Below, in pieces: positions 37,457-46,850 of a stretch of 64,000 nt of DNA. Below the pieces are notes generated by a model, which worked only from the letters and a program-made list of their open reading frames with translations, made no database searches and was not told the origin of the DNA. Position 1 is the stretch's first letter, and each line of letters starts with the position of its first letter. The stretch comes from Rossellomorea marisflavi. Lineage in GTDB: Bacteria > Bacillota > Bacilli > Bacillales > Bacillaceae_B. A program made the position numbers and the translations under genes. The stretch covers positions 2,654,001 to 2,718,000 of the forward strand of contig NZ_CP081870.1 in assembly GCF_022170785.1 (NCBI RefSeq), given 5' to 3'.

Positions 37457-37939
37457 TTATTCAGGTTTCACCAAGAACAATGGCTGACCGTATTCGACCA
37501 GTTGACCATCCTTCACTAGGATCTCGGCGATTTCCCCTTTTACTTCGGCTTCGATTTCGTTGAATAGCTTCATGGCTTCGACGATGCAGACAACGGAATT
37601 CTCATCCACTTTGGAGCCCAGTTTCACATAGGCACCTGATTCTGGTGAAGAGGATTGATAGAATGTCCCCACCATCGGTGACGTGATGGTATGAAGATTC
37701 GATTGATCTGCCGGTGCCTCCGCTGCCGGTGCTTCCTGCTTTGGTGCAGGTGCTGCTGCAGCCGGAGCCTGCTGGATGGCCTGAACGGCCGGTTCGCGTA
37801 CCTCTTGTACGGCTTGTACTTGTTGAACAGCGTTCTTCTTCAGCTTGATTTTGGAACCTTCATGCTCGTATGTAAATTCATCCACACTTGATTGGTCTAC
37901 CAATTTGATTATTTCCCGGATTTCTTGGATTTTTAACAC
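37457..37939 (-). CDS. accB: Biotin carboxyl carrier protein of acetyl-CoA carboxylase
   Basis: Carries biotin between carboxylase and transcarboxylase. 160 residues: N-terminal helix, an Ala/Pro/Gln linker (about 45-85) and a barrel-sandwich domain with biotinyl Lys about 124 in VEAMKL. The start is GTG, 9 bases after AGGGG. First gene of accB-accC-yqhY. Candidate promoter and FapR-like repeat just upstream. Confidence 0.95.
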   Translation of the reverse strand: MLKIQEIREIIKLVDQSSVDEFTYEHEGSKIKLKKNAVQQVQAVQEVREPAVQAIQQAPAAAAPAPKQEAPAAEAPADQSNLHTITSPMVGTFYQSSSPESGAYVKLGSKVDENSVVCIVEAMKLFNEIEAEVKGEIAEILVKDGQLVEYGQPLFLVKPE

Positions 37940-37969
37940 AACTTTACACCCCTCTTAATGGTTAACTAA

Positions 37970-37986
37970 TTATGACTAGCTACTAA
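37970..37986. promoter_or_regulatory. FapR-like inverted repeat at the accB promoter
   Basis: TTAGTAGCTAGTCATAA (minus strand) keeps the TTAGTA-half and the A-rich right end of the FapR-type operator but matches only about 12 of 17 positions of the consensus as I recall it. It sits directly after the -10 hexamer. Weak evidence. Confidence 0.3.
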
Positions 37987-37987
37987 T

Positions 37988-38017
37988 ATCATACGATAAT
38001 ATCTAGTCTAAATTCAA
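37988..38017 (-). promoter_or_regulatory. Sigma-A promoter of accB-accC-yqhY
   Basis: TTGAAT, 18 bases, TATGAT on the minus strand. It lies 49 bases upstream of the accB GTG and downstream of the spoIIIA operon terminator. Confidence 0.6.
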
Positions 38018-38115
38018 CATATGATTCTTGATGTGGTGGGACTTACCTATCCCTTACCCTTATTCTAGACCTTTTCAACAAAAAAATAAAATGGTTACCC
38101 GAAAAAATGGAGGAC

Positions 38116-38152
38116 AAAAAAAGCCTGACCCCCTTTTCCGGGAAATCAGGCT
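38116..38152 (-). terminator. Intrinsic terminator of the spoIIIA operon
   Basis: Minus-strand arms AGCCTGA/TCAGGCT enclosing a GC-rich loop, then seven T, just after the spoIIIAH stop. Confidence 0.85.
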
Positions 38153-38163
38153 GTGGACCGGTC

Positions 38164-38700
38164 TCAATTATTCGGCTGGAACTCTACTGCAACCGGCTTC
38201 AATTGACCGACTTCACTTTTGACGAGGCGGATGATTTCATTTGCCTCAGTGGCGCTGTGCTCTTTATCAGACTTGACCGTAATACGGACATTCTCTGCTG
38301 ATGCCCTCACGAGTGCATCCTTATAGCCCATCGTTTTGATCAGCGTTTCAAGGACTTCTTCTGTCATGGCCGAGTCCTTCAGGTTTTCCATCTCTTCATA
38401 GGCAGCACTCTTATCTTCTGCTGAAACTTCCGGATCTCCCACCTTCGCTTCAAGTTCTTCCCTCATCTGATCCCGCTTCTCATTCACTTCGATGCGGAGC
38501 GCTTCGAACATTTCATTGCCGGCAGCATCTGTCACCACTTCCACATCACCCGATGTTTCTTTGTCCTTTGCCCCTTTTTTCGCATCTTCTGCAGCGAAAT
38601 CCGTAGCCTGCTGCGTAGGTGAAGTGATGTAGTATACAGATAGGACAATCACAAGGCTCAGCATTGTCAACAACCATACCGTTTGCTTTTTCAATAACAT
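38164..38700 (-). CDS. spoIIIAH: Stage III sporulation protein AH
   Basis: Mother-cell half of the SpoIIIAH-SpoIIQ channel across the forespore membranes. 178 residues from the ATG at 38700 (AGGGGGAA upstream), shorter than the B. subtilis protein (about 218). One N-terminal membrane helix (VWLLTMLSLVIVLSVYYI), an acidic linker and the C-terminal YscJ/FliF-like ring-building domain (VLETLIKTMGYKDALVRA, VRITVKSDKE). Last gene of the operon. Confidence 0.93.
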   Translation of the reverse strand: MLLKKQTVWLLTMLSLVIVLSVYYITSPTQQATDFAAEDAKKGAKDKETSGDVEVVTDAAGNEMFEALRIEVNEKRDQMREELEAKVGDPEVSAEDKSAAYEEMENLKDSAMTEEVLETLIKTMGYKDALVRASAENVRITVKSDKEHSATEANEIIRLVKSEVGQLKPVAVEFQPNN

Positions 38701-38714
38701 GTATCGTTTCCCCC

Positions 38715-39353
38715 TTATTTTTTCGGTAGGACCGAAACCCGATGGCTTGGTACATCCAGCGTGCGGGTCACTGCCTCGATGATCCATTTTTTCAGCTGTA
38801 TATTATCGGCTCCCTTGGCTACCACCAGGACTCCGCTTACTTTTGGTTTTTTTGTTTCTTTGATGATGGGAACTTCTTTCTCTCCATCACGGATGATCAC
38901 GATCTGCTCTTCCTTGTTGCTTTCCTGGATGGACCGTTCCCCGCCTTGCTTGTCTACCTCATCGGTCTTCTGGTTGGATTGGGTCGCATTTTTCTCGAAC
39001 ACCTTGCTCTCGGTTGCTTCGACGTTGACGACGACATGGGCTTCGCTCACCCCGACAATTTGATCGAGCGCTTCCTTGAGCTGATTCTTATAATGTTCTT
39101 CATATTCTTTCATCAGCTGCTCCGTATCGGATTCTTTAGACCCAAAAGCCGGTACCTCTTCAGGACTACTGGAAACTTCGACGGCATCGTTCTTTGGTAC
39201 CCATAGATCACTCATCAGCATAAAGGCTACCCCGAGGAGCAAAACGATCAGGACGTATTGATATTTCTTCCCTTTCTTACCTGGCGGAGGGTTTGGCCTT
39301 TCTTTTGAAAACCATTCCTTCAATGCTTGAATCGGTCCTTTATCGATATTCAC
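38715..39353 (-). CDS. spoIIIAG: Stage III sporulation protein AG
   Basis: Forms a large ring in the mother-cell-to-forespore channel. 212 residues: cytosolic proline/lysine-rich N-terminus, one membrane helix (about 31-47), extracellular domain with the ring-building-like repeat (LDQIVGVSEAHVVVNVE, SGVLVVAKGADN). Overlaps the end of spoIIIAF by 14 bases. Confidence 0.93.
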   Translation of the reverse strand: MNIDKGPIQALKEWFSKERPNPPPGKKGKKYQYVLIVLLLGVAFMLMSDLWVPKNDAVEVSSSPEEVPAFGSKESDTEQLMKEYEEHYKNQLKEALDQIVGVSEAHVVVNVEATESKVFEKNATQSNQKTDEVDKQGGERSIQESNKEEQIVIIRDGEKEVPIIKETKKPKVSGVLVVAKGADNIQLKKWIIEAVTRTLDVPSHRVSVLPKK

Positions 39354-39957
39354 GGGATGAATTCCCCCCTTCGACTGAAATGATTAGTTGATCCTGGGTT
39401 AGATTCCATTTTTCTGCTAGAAATGAGGCGATCCCTGAGTTGTCCTCTGTTTCTTTCCGGCTTACCTTCTGATCTTGTGAATCGATTTCCACCATCTGTA
39501 CCGCCTCTACCGAATCATCTTTTTCCTCCGTCAGATGAACCGTGACGCTCGTGATGCTTTCTGGTAACCGGTCCAGATCTTCGGCCTGTATGCTCACACT
39601 GTCAATGACTTTGTTATGCCGGTCCATCATCTCCTTTTCAGCATCATTTTTCATTTGGACAGCCATTTGTTCTAAAATATATGCACGCTGTGAAGCTTGT
39701 ATTTCTTTTTTCTTCGATTCAATCGAATTTTCTACAGATTGACTGGTTGATTGCTTCCAATCCATGGACGCAAGGGCTGCGTCAAAATCGGTTGTGAACA
39801 ATTTAAGAAGTGGCGTCAAGATGATGGTGATCAGGATGAGGCCAGTGACGATTTTGGCATACTTCTTCATGTTCGAGCTTGGCAGGAGCATGTCGATGAC
39901 CGTCGCCAACAGGATGAATACGATGATGTTCGTGATCCATTCGGTTAAAAATGACAT
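39340..39957 (-). CDS. spoIIIAF: Stage III sporulation protein AF
   Basis: Channel component of 205 residues with two N-terminal membrane helices (WITNIIVFILLATVIDMLL and IVTGLILITIILTPLLKLF) and a soluble ring-building-type domain (DLDRLPESITSVTVHL; LAEKWNLTQDQLIISVEG). Fifth-to-last position in the operon order AA-AB-AC-AD-AE-AF-AG-AH is preserved. Confidence 0.92.
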   Translation of the reverse strand: MSFLTEWITNIIVFILLATVIDMLLPSSNMKKYAKIVTGLILITIILTPLLKLFTTDFDAALASMDWKQSTSQSVENSIESKKKEIQASQRAYILEQMAVQMKNDAEKEMMDRHNKVIDSVSIQAEDLDRLPESITSVTVHLTEEKDDSVEAVQMVEIDSQDQKVSRKETEDNSGIASFLAEKWNLTQDQLIISVEGGNSSREYR

Positions 39958-39983
39958 CGGGAATCCCCCCCTTTAGAATGTCG

Positions 39984-41174
39984 TTACCGGACCATCATGG
40001 TAATGTTCCCTGCAGCCACGATGATCGTGATGCTTAGGAAAAACATGAACGATACGATGGCCAGGGCAGCAAAGACATAAATAATGCTTTTTGATATGGT
40101 ATCGAGACATTCGATCACCGGTCCCCCGCCAAGGGGCTGGAGGAGGGCGGCAGCCAGTTTGTAGATGAACGCGATCATCAGGATCTTGATGGCCGGGAAG
40201 GCAGCAATCAGTAAGATGATGGCCACCCCTGCAATCCCCACGGTGTTCTTAAGGAGGACCGAAGCGCTGATGACCGTATCGGTTGCATCGGTGAACATCC
40301 TGCCGATCACGGGTACGAAATTCCCGGTGACGAATTTGGCCGTCCTGATCGACACACCATCCGAGACGGCGGCAGTGGTCCCTTGGACTGAGATCACGCC
40401 CAGAAAAATGGTCATGAAAGCGCCCAATAGCCCGATGCTCCACGTTCTGAGGAGCTGGGCGAGCTGCGTGACCTTATAGTGGGTCGATAGGGTGCTCACG
40501 ATGCTCAGAAGCGTGGAAAGGAATAAGAGGGGCAGAACGACATTCTTGATCAATATACCGCTTGTATTCATGAGGAAGATGATGACCGGGTGAAAGAAGG
40601 CGGCTGATATGAGGCCTCCTGATGCTGCAATCAATGCCAGCAGGAGCGGGATAAGGGCAATGATGAAGTTGACCATGGTGGTGATCGCCTCATACGTATA
40701 ATCAATGGCCACGTGGAAGCTGTTCAGGGCGATGATGATCAGGACCATGAAGACGATTCCATAGGCGACCTTGCTGACATTCCCACCCTCAAACGCATTC
40801 TGTAGCGACTGAAGGAACATGCTGAAGATCGTGAGGAGGATCAACGTCCCTAGAAGCTTGCCGTTCATCATCAACTCCTGGAATGCAAAATGCAGGAGTC
40901 CAGTGAACCATGCTTTGAACGAAAACTCCTTCTCTCCTTTGATGAAGTCGATGAGGCTGCCCTTCTGACTTTCAGGCAGGAATCCCCCGTAATCATCCAC
41001 GATGCTTGTCCAATATCCTTTCAACTCGTCGATACCGAGATGATCGATCTGCTCATTGATCATTTCATCCTGGAGGCTTGCATCCTCCTCCGCGTTTCCT
41101 TCAGCCTGTCCTGTTGCAGGGAATAAGAAGATGATTAATAGGATGAGCACTAGCGTGCGTTGGATGGTTTTCAT
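39984..41174 (-). CDS. spoIIIAE: Stage III sporulation protein AE
   Basis: Polytopic membrane protein of the channel, 396 residues. Cleavable signal-like N-terminus (LVLILLIIFLFPATGQAEG), a soluble stretch, then about seven hydrophobic helices. Segments PLLLALIAASGGLISAAFFHP and FVPVIGRMFTDATDTVI are typical. 22 bases downstream of spoIIIAD. Confidence 0.94.
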   Translation of the reverse strand: MKTIQRTLVLILLIIFLFPATGQAEGNAEEDASLQDEMINEQIDHLGIDELKGYWTSIVDDYGGFLPESQKGSLIDFIKGEKEFSFKAWFTGLLHFAFQELMMNGKLLGTLILLTIFSMFLQSLQNAFEGGNVSKVAYGIVFMVLIIIALNSFHVAIDYTYEAITTMVNFIIALIPLLLALIAASGGLISAAFFHPVIIFLMNTSGILIKNVVLPLLFLSTLLSIVSTLSTHYKVTQLAQLLRTWSIGLLGAFMTIFLGVISVQGTTAAVSDGVSIRTAKFVTGNFVPVIGRMFTDATDTVISASVLLKNTVGIAGVAIILLIAAFPAIKILMIAFIYKLAAALLQPLGGGPVIECLDTISKSIIYVFAALAIVSFMFFLSITIIVAAGNITMMVR

Positions 41175-41196
41175 GATTTCCCCCCTCGGGAACGGT

Positions 41197-41589
41197 TCAA
41201 GTGGACGGGATCATATTGATGATTGTCTCGATGATGACCGTCAATATCGGGATGGCCATGGCAAGGATGAGGATCTTCCCGGCAAGCTCCACCTTGGCAG
41301 CGATGGCACCCTCCCCTGCATCCCTCGTGATATGTGCTGCAAATTCAGCTATATAGGCGATTCCGATGATCTTCAGGATCGTCTGGACATACACAAGGTT
41401 CACGTTTGCATTTGCTGCCAGTTTCTCAAGCATGTGAATGATGGCATAGATCTGATCAATGAGGAACAGAAAGATCGAGCAGCCGACAAAAACGATGAGC
41501 AGGAAGGCAAAGTTCGGCTTCTGTTCCTTGATGAGCAAGGCCAGGAAGGTCGAGACAAGTGCGATTCCGACTATCTGGATGATCTCCAT
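41197..41589 (-). CDS. spoIIIAD: Stage III sporulation protein AD
   Basis: 130-residue membrane protein with about four helices, related to SpoIIIAC. Contains KEQKPNFAFLLIVFVGCSIF and YIAEFAAHITRDAGEGAIAAKVELAGK. GGGGGGA binding site before the ATG; follows spoIIIAC by 17 bases. Confidence 0.93.
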   Translation of the reverse strand: MEIIQIVGIALVSTFLALLIKEQKPNFAFLLIVFVGCSIFLFLIDQIYAIIHMLEKLAANANVNLVYVQTILKIIGIAYIAEFAAHITRDAGEGAIAAKVELAGKILILAMAIPILTVIIETIINMIPST

Positions 41590-41606
41590 CGTCGTCCCCC
41601 CCTTTC

Positions 41607-41813
41607 CTATCCCTGATACAAGAAGACCGATTTGATCTTTTGGAATAATTCATCCACGATGGAGGCCACCATGAACAGAATATAGATGAAGCCGAATAAC
41701 GTCACCCACTGGGCATATTCCTTCTTTCCCATCTGATCAAGGATCGTGTGCAGGAAAGCAACAACGATCCCCACCCCTGCAATTTTAAAAATGATATCCA
41801 CGTCTATTCCCAT
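41607..41813 (-). CDS. spoIIIAC: Stage III sporulation protein AC
   Basis: 68-residue protein with two membrane helices (IIFKIAGVGIVVAFLHTIL and WVTLFGFIYILFMVASIV), the usual length. Between spoIIIAB and spoIIIAD. Confidence 0.92.
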   Translation of the reverse strand: MGIDVDIIFKIAGVGIVVAFLHTILDQMGKKEYAQWVTLFGFIYILFMVASIVDELFQKIKSVFLYQG

Positions 41814-41832
41814 CTTGCGTTCCTCCTTCGCG

Positions 41833-42348
41833 TCACAGCAGAAGGATGATGAGAAGCAGCCCCGTCAAGAAACCGAGGCTCTTAGTCATCCGTTCATACT
41901 TCTTCTGCTTCTCGGCCGCTTCTACTTCTTCTCGTTCCAAGTGCAGCATGGCAAGCCTGATATGCTTTTGTTCCGTGACAATGTCATGACGGCCGAGCGT
42001 CTGTCCAAACTGTTTGAGGATCTCGTAATCCTCCTTCTTGAGGGCGGTCATTTTCCATATTACATCCAGGCTTTCCTCCCAAGCCCTCCGCACGGATATT
42101 TCCTCCTTGGTCAACTTCCTTGAGAAAGAATCAAAGATCAGGGATACAGGGGATGTGAGCTGCGATGATATCTTCCTGGCCGCTTCATGAAGCGGGGTAT
42201 GGCTATAGGTGATCTCAGCCTCAAGATACTGAAGTGCCGACTTCAATGAGCGTAATTGTTTCGGACGCTCCGTCAGGACTTTTGATAGCTCAAATCCTGC
42301 CCACGAAGTGGATAGGAGAATGAAGATCGCACCGATGATTTTGATCAT
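41833..42348 (-). CDS. spoIIIAB: Stage III sporulation protein AB
   Basis: 171-residue inner-membrane protein with a helix at each end and a long helical middle; AB resembles the type II secretion GspF fold (known from the family). Segments LKSALQYLEAEITYSHTPL and SLGFLTGLLLIILLL. ATG overlaps the TGA of spoIIIAA (ATGA). Confidence 0.93.
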   Translation of the reverse strand: MIKIIGAIFILLSTSWAGFELSKVLTERPKQLRSLKSALQYLEAEITYSHTPLHEAARKISSQLTSPVSLIFDSFSRKLTKEEISVRRAWEESLDVIWKMTALKKEDYEILKQFGQTLGRHDIVTEQKHIRLAMLHLEREEVEAAEKQKKYERMTKSLGFLTGLLLIILLL

Positions 42349-43271
42349 GTAGCTCTGAGCCTTGATGGTGAAAGCAGCTTGCCATCTGCATCGAGCACAC
42401 GATGGATCACACCAGGCTCTCCCCCCTTTTTCAGCTCCACGAATCGATCAAATGTATGGAGGGCCATGACATCCCTGATCACCGGGCGCTTTTTTACCTC
42501 TTCAAGGGAATCACCGTGGACCGTAGTGATCAAGGTGATCCCTGCATTGACGGCCTCCTGAATGGCGGTACCGTCTTCTTGACGGCCGATTTCATCCACG
42601 ATAAGCACATCGGGGCTCATGGAACGGATAAGCATCATCATGCCTTCTGCTTTCGGACAGGCATCCAGTACATCGATACGCTGGCCGAATGACAACTGAG
42701 GTACGCCTTCCACGCACCCTGCAATCTCCGATCGTTCATCCACGATGCCCACTTTCGCCGGTGGGATCCGTTCACTAGGCACCCCGCTTGAAACCATGCG
42801 TGCTATATCCCTCAGCAGCGTGGTTTTCCCGGTCTGAGGAGGGCCGATGATCATCGTATGTTTCCACCCTCTTCCAGAAAGGTAGGGGATGAGGGGCTCG
42901 GCGATCCCGATCTTTTGACGGGCGACCCGGATGTTGAAGGAGGACAGATTCCGTATGCCTTTCACGACTCCTCCTTCGAGGATGACTTTACCGGCAAGGC
43001 CGACCCGGTGTCCTCCTTCAATGGTGATATATCCTCGTCTCAGCTCCTCTTCCAATGCATAAAACGAGTGCTTGGACAGTTTGTTGATCAGGTTTTCGCT
43101 ATCTTCTGCGGTGACTGTGTACGGGAGGAAATGGGGCTTTCCCCTCGACGTCACTTCCAGTTCTCTATGGGTTCTTACCCTTATCTCTTCAATGGATTCT
43201 AGCAATGGTTGCGGCAGGAGCTGAATATGGCTGGATATAGTGGTGGGAAGCATGGCCAGGATCTCTTGCAT
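42345..43271 (-). CDS. spoIIIAA: Stage III sporulation protein AA, secretion-type ATPase
   Basis: Cytosolic P-loop ATPase related to type II/IV secretion motors that powers the feeding channel. 308 residues; Walker A GPPQTGKTTLL, Walker B VLIVDEIG, and ITLITTVHGDS. AGGAGG precedes the ATG. First gene of the operon, with a candidate sigma-E promoter about 40 bases upstream. Confidence 0.95.
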   Translation of the reverse strand: MQEILAMLPTTISSHIQLLPQPLLESIEEIRVRTHRELEVTSRGKPHFLPYTVTAEDSENLINKLSKHSFYALEEELRRGYITIEGGHRVGLAGKVILEGGVVKGIRNLSSFNIRVARQKIGIAEPLIPYLSGRGWKHTMIIGPPQTGKTTLLRDIARMVSSGVPSERIPPAKVGIVDERSEIAGCVEGVPQLSFGQRIDVLDACPKAEGMMMLIRSMSPDVLIVDEIGRQEDGTAIQEAVNAGITLITTVHGDSLEEVKKRPVIRDVMALHTFDRFVELKKGGEPGVIHRVLDADGKLLSPSRLRAT

Positions 43272-43311
43272 GAACTTTACCTCCTAACGAAATTCCATCA
43301 CGGGATATGTA

Positions 43312-43331
43312 CAAGCTCCCTGATAATACAA
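43312..43331 (-). promoter_or_regulatory. Possible sigma-E promoter of the spoIIIA operon
   Basis: Minus strand: TTGTATTA, 14 bases, CATATCCC. Spacing and the CATA core of the -10 fit sigma-E; both hexamers are imperfect. Located between the efp terminator and spoIIIAA. Confidence 0.4.
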
Positions 43332-43422
43332 TGTATTTCGCCAAGGGTCGGTTTATGACAGATTGTTCGGAGAGGTTCAGGAATGGGAGTATCAGGGCGG
43401 AGAAAGGGACCGTTTCGGCAAA

Positions 43423-43457
43423 TAAAAAAAAGCCAAGCGGAATTTCCGCTTGGCTTT
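43423..43457 (-). terminator. Intrinsic terminator of efp
   Basis: Perfect 13-bp stem (AAGCCAAGCGGAA) with minimal loop and eight T on the minus strand, 10 bases after the efp stop. Separates housekeeping efp from the sporulation operon. Confidence 0.92.
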
Positions 43458-43466
43458 CTGTTTGGA

Positions 43467-44024
43467 TTATGCGCGTGATACGTATGAACCATCCGTTGTG
43501 TTTACAACCAATTTATCCCCTTCATTGACGAAGAAAGGAACGTTCACCACAAGTCCGGTTTCCGTTTTGGCAGGTTTTGATCCGCCGGAAGCCGTATCAC
43601 CTTTGATTCCAGGCTCTGTTTCTGTTACTTCGAGCTCAACCGTGTTCGGAAGCTCGACGCCCAACGTTTCACCTTGATACATCATGATGGAAACTTCCAT
43701 GTTTTCTTTAAGATATTTCAATTCATATTCGATGGAAGGAGCCGGAAGTTCGATTTGCTCGTAGCTCTCGTTGTCCATGAATACGTGCATATCCCCATTG
43801 GCATAAAGATATTGCATGCGGCGGTTATCAATTTGGGCTTTGCCCACTTTTTCACCTGCACGGAATGTTTTCTCCTGGATCGCACCTGTACGCAGGTTAC
43901 GTAGCTTGGAGCGTACGAAAGCCGCTCCCTTACCAGGCTTAACGTGTTGGAAATCCATCACGCGCCAGATCCCGTTGTCTACTTCGATGGTTAGTCCTGT
44001 ACGAAAATCATTAACTGAAATCAT
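43467..44024 (-). CDS. efp: Translation elongation factor P
   Basis: Relieves ribosome stalling at polyproline. 185 residues, three beta-barrel domains; the loop lysine is Lys32 in PGKGAAF; domain III ends with [12 protein letters not shown]. In B. subtilis this lysine carries 5-aminopentanol. AGGAGG before the ATG. 37 bases after papA. Confidence 0.96.
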   Translation of the reverse strand: MISVNDFRTGLTIEVDNGIWRVMDFQHVKPGKGAAFVRSKLRNLRTGAIQEKTFRAGEKVGKAQIDNRRMQYLYANGDMHVFMDNESYEQIELPAPSIEYELKYLKENMEVSIMMYQGETLGVELPNTVELEVTETEPGIKGDTASGGSKPAKTETGLVVNVPFFVNEGDKLVVNTTDGSYVSRA

Positions 44025-44061
44025 GTATGTTCCTCCTACTATATAATAATCCTGTCTGCCA

Positions 44062-45129
44062 TCAGAATGGCAAGATGATCAATTCTTTCGACGAATGCAT
44101 GAGGTTGTCATTACCATCCTCAGTGATCACCAGATCATCCTCGATCCGCACGCCCCCGACACCCGGTACGTAAATACCAGGTTCTACCGTGACGATCATA
44201 CCCGGCTCAAGGGTCGTTTCCGATCTGAATGATAGCCCGGGACCCTCGTGGACTTCAAGTCCGATCCCGTGTCCTAGTGAATGGCCGAAACAGTCCCCAT
44301 ACCCTTTTTCGGTTATGTAGTCTCGACTGATGGCGTCAGCTTCCTTACCGGTCATGCCGGGTTTGATCTGTTCGACAGCCATCAATTGGGATTGCAGGAC
44401 GATGCCGTAGATTTCCTTCAGCTTCTCGCTGGGCTCACCGACAGAAATGGTCCTTGTCATATCTGAAGCATATCCATTATAGTATGCACCAAAGTCAAGG
44501 GTTACAAAATCCCCTTTTTCAATGACTTTCTCGCTTGCCACCCCGTGAGGCATGGCAGAACGGAGTCCCGATGCGACGATGGTATCGAATGAAGAACTGG
44601 TCGCGCCTTGCTTCCGCATGAAGAACTCCATTTCATTGGAAACGTCCAGCTCGGTCAAACCAGGTCTGATGTAATCCAGGATATGCTTGAATGTAGCTTC
44701 GGCGATGTCCGCAGCATACTTAATTATCTTAATCTCTTCAGGAGTCTTAATCAAGCGTAATTTTTCCACTACACCCGACACCGGGACGAATTCGGCACTC
44801 AGGGCAGCCTGATAGGTGGTGAATGCATCATAGGTCATATAGTCCTTCTCGAAGCCGACCGTCTTCAGTCCAAGTTCCTGGACCTGTTTGGCTACCTCGT
44901 CGTGAATCGGACCTTTATGCTGGATGATATCATATCCGATAGCCTGCTCCGCAGCCTGCTCGGTATAGCGGAAGTCCGTGATGAATAGCGCCTTATCCGC
45001 TGAAATGAGCACCACACCTGCGGATCCCGTGAAGTTGGTCATATAGCGGCGATTGAATTCACTTGTAATCAAGAGTGCATCAATGTTTCGTTCATTCAAA
45101 GATTCGCGTAAACGGTCAATTTTTGTCAT
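44062..45129 (-). CDS. papA: Xaa-Pro aminopeptidase (M24)
   Basis: Metallopeptidase cleaving N-terminal residues before proline. 355 residues: creatinase-like N-terminal domain and pita-bread domain with metal ligands in [38 protein letters not shown] and VRIEDDLVI. In B. subtilis the gene is papA/yqhT in the same place before efp. Starts 2 bases after aroQ stops, so translationally coupled. Confidence 0.93.
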   Translation of the reverse strand: MTKIDRLRESLNERNIDALLITSEFNRRYMTNFTGSAGVVLISADKALFITDFRYTEQAAEQAIGYDIIQHKGPIHDEVAKQVQELGLKTVGFEKDYMTYDAFTTYQAALSAEFVPVSGVVEKLRLIKTPEEIKIIKYAADIAEATFKHILDYIRPGLTELDVSNEMEFFMRKQGATSSSFDTIVASGLRSAMPHGVASEKVIEKGDFVTLDFGAYYNGYASDMTRTISVGEPSEKLKEIYGIVLQSQLMAVEQIKPGMTGKEADAISRDYITEKGYGDCFGHSLGHGIGLEVHEGPGLSFRSETTLEPGMIVTVEPGIYVPGVGGVRIEDDLVITEDGNDNLMHSSKELIILPF

Positions 45130-45131
45130 GT

Positions 45132-45584
45132 TTATTTCCCTCTCCCCATTCGATAATTGTCCAATGCATCCATGGCCATTTCGTACCCTAGGAAACCAAA
45201 ACCTGCGATCTGACCCAACGCTTCAGGAGCGATGACGGACGTATGCCGGAAGGATTCCCGTGCATGGATGTTGGAAATATGCACTTCAATGAAAGGTATG
45301 TCCACCGCTGCCACGGCATCACGGATGGCGTAGCTGTAATGGGTGAATGCACCCGGGTTCATGATGATTCCGGCTGCCCCTTCGTCTTCAGCGCGATGGA
45401 TCCAGTCGATCAGTTCCCCTTCATGATTGGACTGGTATGCTTCTATTGCATATCCCATGGCGCTTGCTTTGTGGCCCAATCGTTCTTCCAGGTCGGCAAG
45501 GGTCTCGCTACCATAGATACCGGGCTCCCTTTTTCCGAGCCTGTTTAAATTCGGTCCGTTCAATATCAGGATCGTTTTCTGCAT
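45132..45584 (-). CDS. aroQ: 3-dehydroquinate dehydratase, type II
   Basis: Third step of the shikimate pathway. 150 residues; [18 protein letters not shown] (catalytic Arg/Tyr loop), [28 protein letters not shown] and [14 protein letters not shown] are all intact. AGGGGAA before the ATG. Together with aroK at 62788 it supplies chorismate; equals yqhS of B. subtilis. Confidence 0.94.
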   Translation of the reverse strand: MQKTILILNGPNLNRLGKREPGIYGSETLADLEERLGHKASAMGYAIEAYQSNHEGELIDWIHRAEDEGAAGIIMNPGAFTHYSYAIRDAVAAVDIPFIEVHISNIHARESFRHTSVIAPEALGQIAGFGFLGYEMAMDALDNYRMGRGK

Positions 45585-45674
45585 ATGTATTCCCCTAAAA
45601 AAATAGAATGTTCATCATGAACATTCTATCATAAAGCTATGCTGATACCTACAAAATTGTCTGATAACGATCCC

Positions 45675-46238
45675 TCACTGGGAAACTTGGTCTGTACTCC
45701 CGTGTTTCGCCCTCAGCTCATTTTCCTCATACGAAATGGAATAACCGACAAAGACGCCGTACAGGATATAGAGACACAGACTGGTCACGAATGTATCCAG
45801 ACCGATTTTCATCAGTGAGCCGATGCTCGGGAACAATGGGTACAGGACGAGGAAGAATAACAGGAACAGAGCCACCCCGTATGCCGCACCTACCCACATG
45901 GATTTGAACTTTCTCAGTATGGCATAGTAAACGAAAGCCACCCCGATGGAAATGATTCCGTATGCGAGGATGGCCAAGACCATCCCGATCCACTTGTCGA
46001 CCCAGTCCCCCGCCGCCCATGGTTCAAAGATGACGGTCGGTTCGATTTTCGTAAAAGAGAAATAATAGCACAGATATGCGATGGCGCTCCAGAATATGCC
46101 CCCCATGAATCCCGTGATGACGACGAGTGCCGCAAAAGACAGGGGCTTTTCGCTCTGATTTTGCTCGAGTCCAGGATCCTTTTTGCTCTCTGCACTTCCT
46201 TCTTGAACCTTTTCATGCTGTCCTTTTTCTTCTGCCAT
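45675..46238 (-). CDS. yqhR: Conserved membrane protein YqhR
   Basis: Function unknown. 187 residues: a charged, Glu/Lys-rich N-terminus (about 1-38) and four membrane helices (about 40-65, 85-108, 118-140, 145-170). ATG at 46238 lies 8 bases after GGAGG; three codons upstream start the open frame without a site. Position between aroQ and yqhP is conserved with B. subtilis. Confidence 0.82.
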   Translation of the reverse strand: MAEEKGQHEKVQEGSAESKKDPGLEQNQSEKPLSFAALVVITGFMGGIFWSAIAYLCYYFSFTKIEPTVIFEPWAAGDWVDKWIGMVLAILAYGIISIGVAFVYYAILRKFKSMWVGAAYGVALFLLFFLVLYPLFPSIGSLMKIGLDTFVTSLCLYILYGVFVGYSISYEENELRAKHGSTDQVSQ

Positions 46239-46463
46239 TAGTATCACCTCCGTCGTAGTATGTCCGAAACGAAAAGGCTCATGCGAGAAAATCGGTGCTC
46301 TTTCTAGTGCTTTCTTTCATTTTTTAGTAAAATGGATATACGCCCGAATGATCGGGAACATCGTACCTTTGTTTTTTAAAAATAGTAGGTTAAAAAATGT
46401 TAAATCGGTCTAAACTATACGTATAGAATGAAAGTCTGCATATATGGTAAGGAGGTGGCTTTG

Positions 46464-46826
46464 TTGAACGCTCGTAACCTATTCGTCTTTTCCCTTATGA
46501 TACTCGCCGCGGTGGGACTTGGTTCCCTTCTCATCGGCAATCCCCTGGGTCTTTTGCGACAGATCTTAGTGACTGCCGCCGTGATCGGTATCATCTACTT
46601 CATTTACCGCAAGTGGTTCAGCGGTCGCCGTACAGGCAGTAACAACGAGCAAAGAGCGTTTGTTAAAGCGGCCAAAATGTCCAAAAAGAGGCATAAGCGT
46701 AAGCCTGCCAGTAAGCCTCAAGTCTCAAACGTGTCAAAGAAACGTCCGGTGCGAAAGAAATCCAGCGCCAATCTGACGGTTATAGAAGGCAAAAAAAGCA
46801 AAAAGAACAACCGCGCCTCTTTTTAA
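46464..46826 (+). CDS. yqhP: Small basic membrane protein, YqhP/SA1362 family
   Basis: Function unknown. 120 residues from a TTG at 46464, 8 bases after GGAGG; the longer frame from 46428 has no binding site. Two N-terminal membrane helices (about 6-25 and 34-52) precede a strongly Lys/Arg-rich tail, so the C-terminus is likely cytosolic and may touch nucleic acid or lipid head groups (inference). Divergent from yqhR; convergent with yqhO, sharing a terminator that includes its last codons. Confidence 0.8.
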   Translation: MNARNLFVFSLMILAAVGLGSLLIGNPLGLLRQILVTAAVIGIIYFIYRKWFSGRRTGSNNEQRAFVKAAKMSKKRHKRKPASKPQVSNVSKKRPVRKKSSANLTVIEGKKSKKNNRASF

Positions 46827-46850
46827 AGGAGGAATGGTTGTTCTTTTTTT
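46799..46850. terminator. Bidirectional terminator between yqhP and yqhO
   Basis: Arms AAAAAGAACAACC and GGTTGTTCTTTTTT with an internal GCCTC/GAGG pairing. The left arm encodes the last residues of YqhP and the right arm touches the yqhO stop. Confidence 0.85.
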
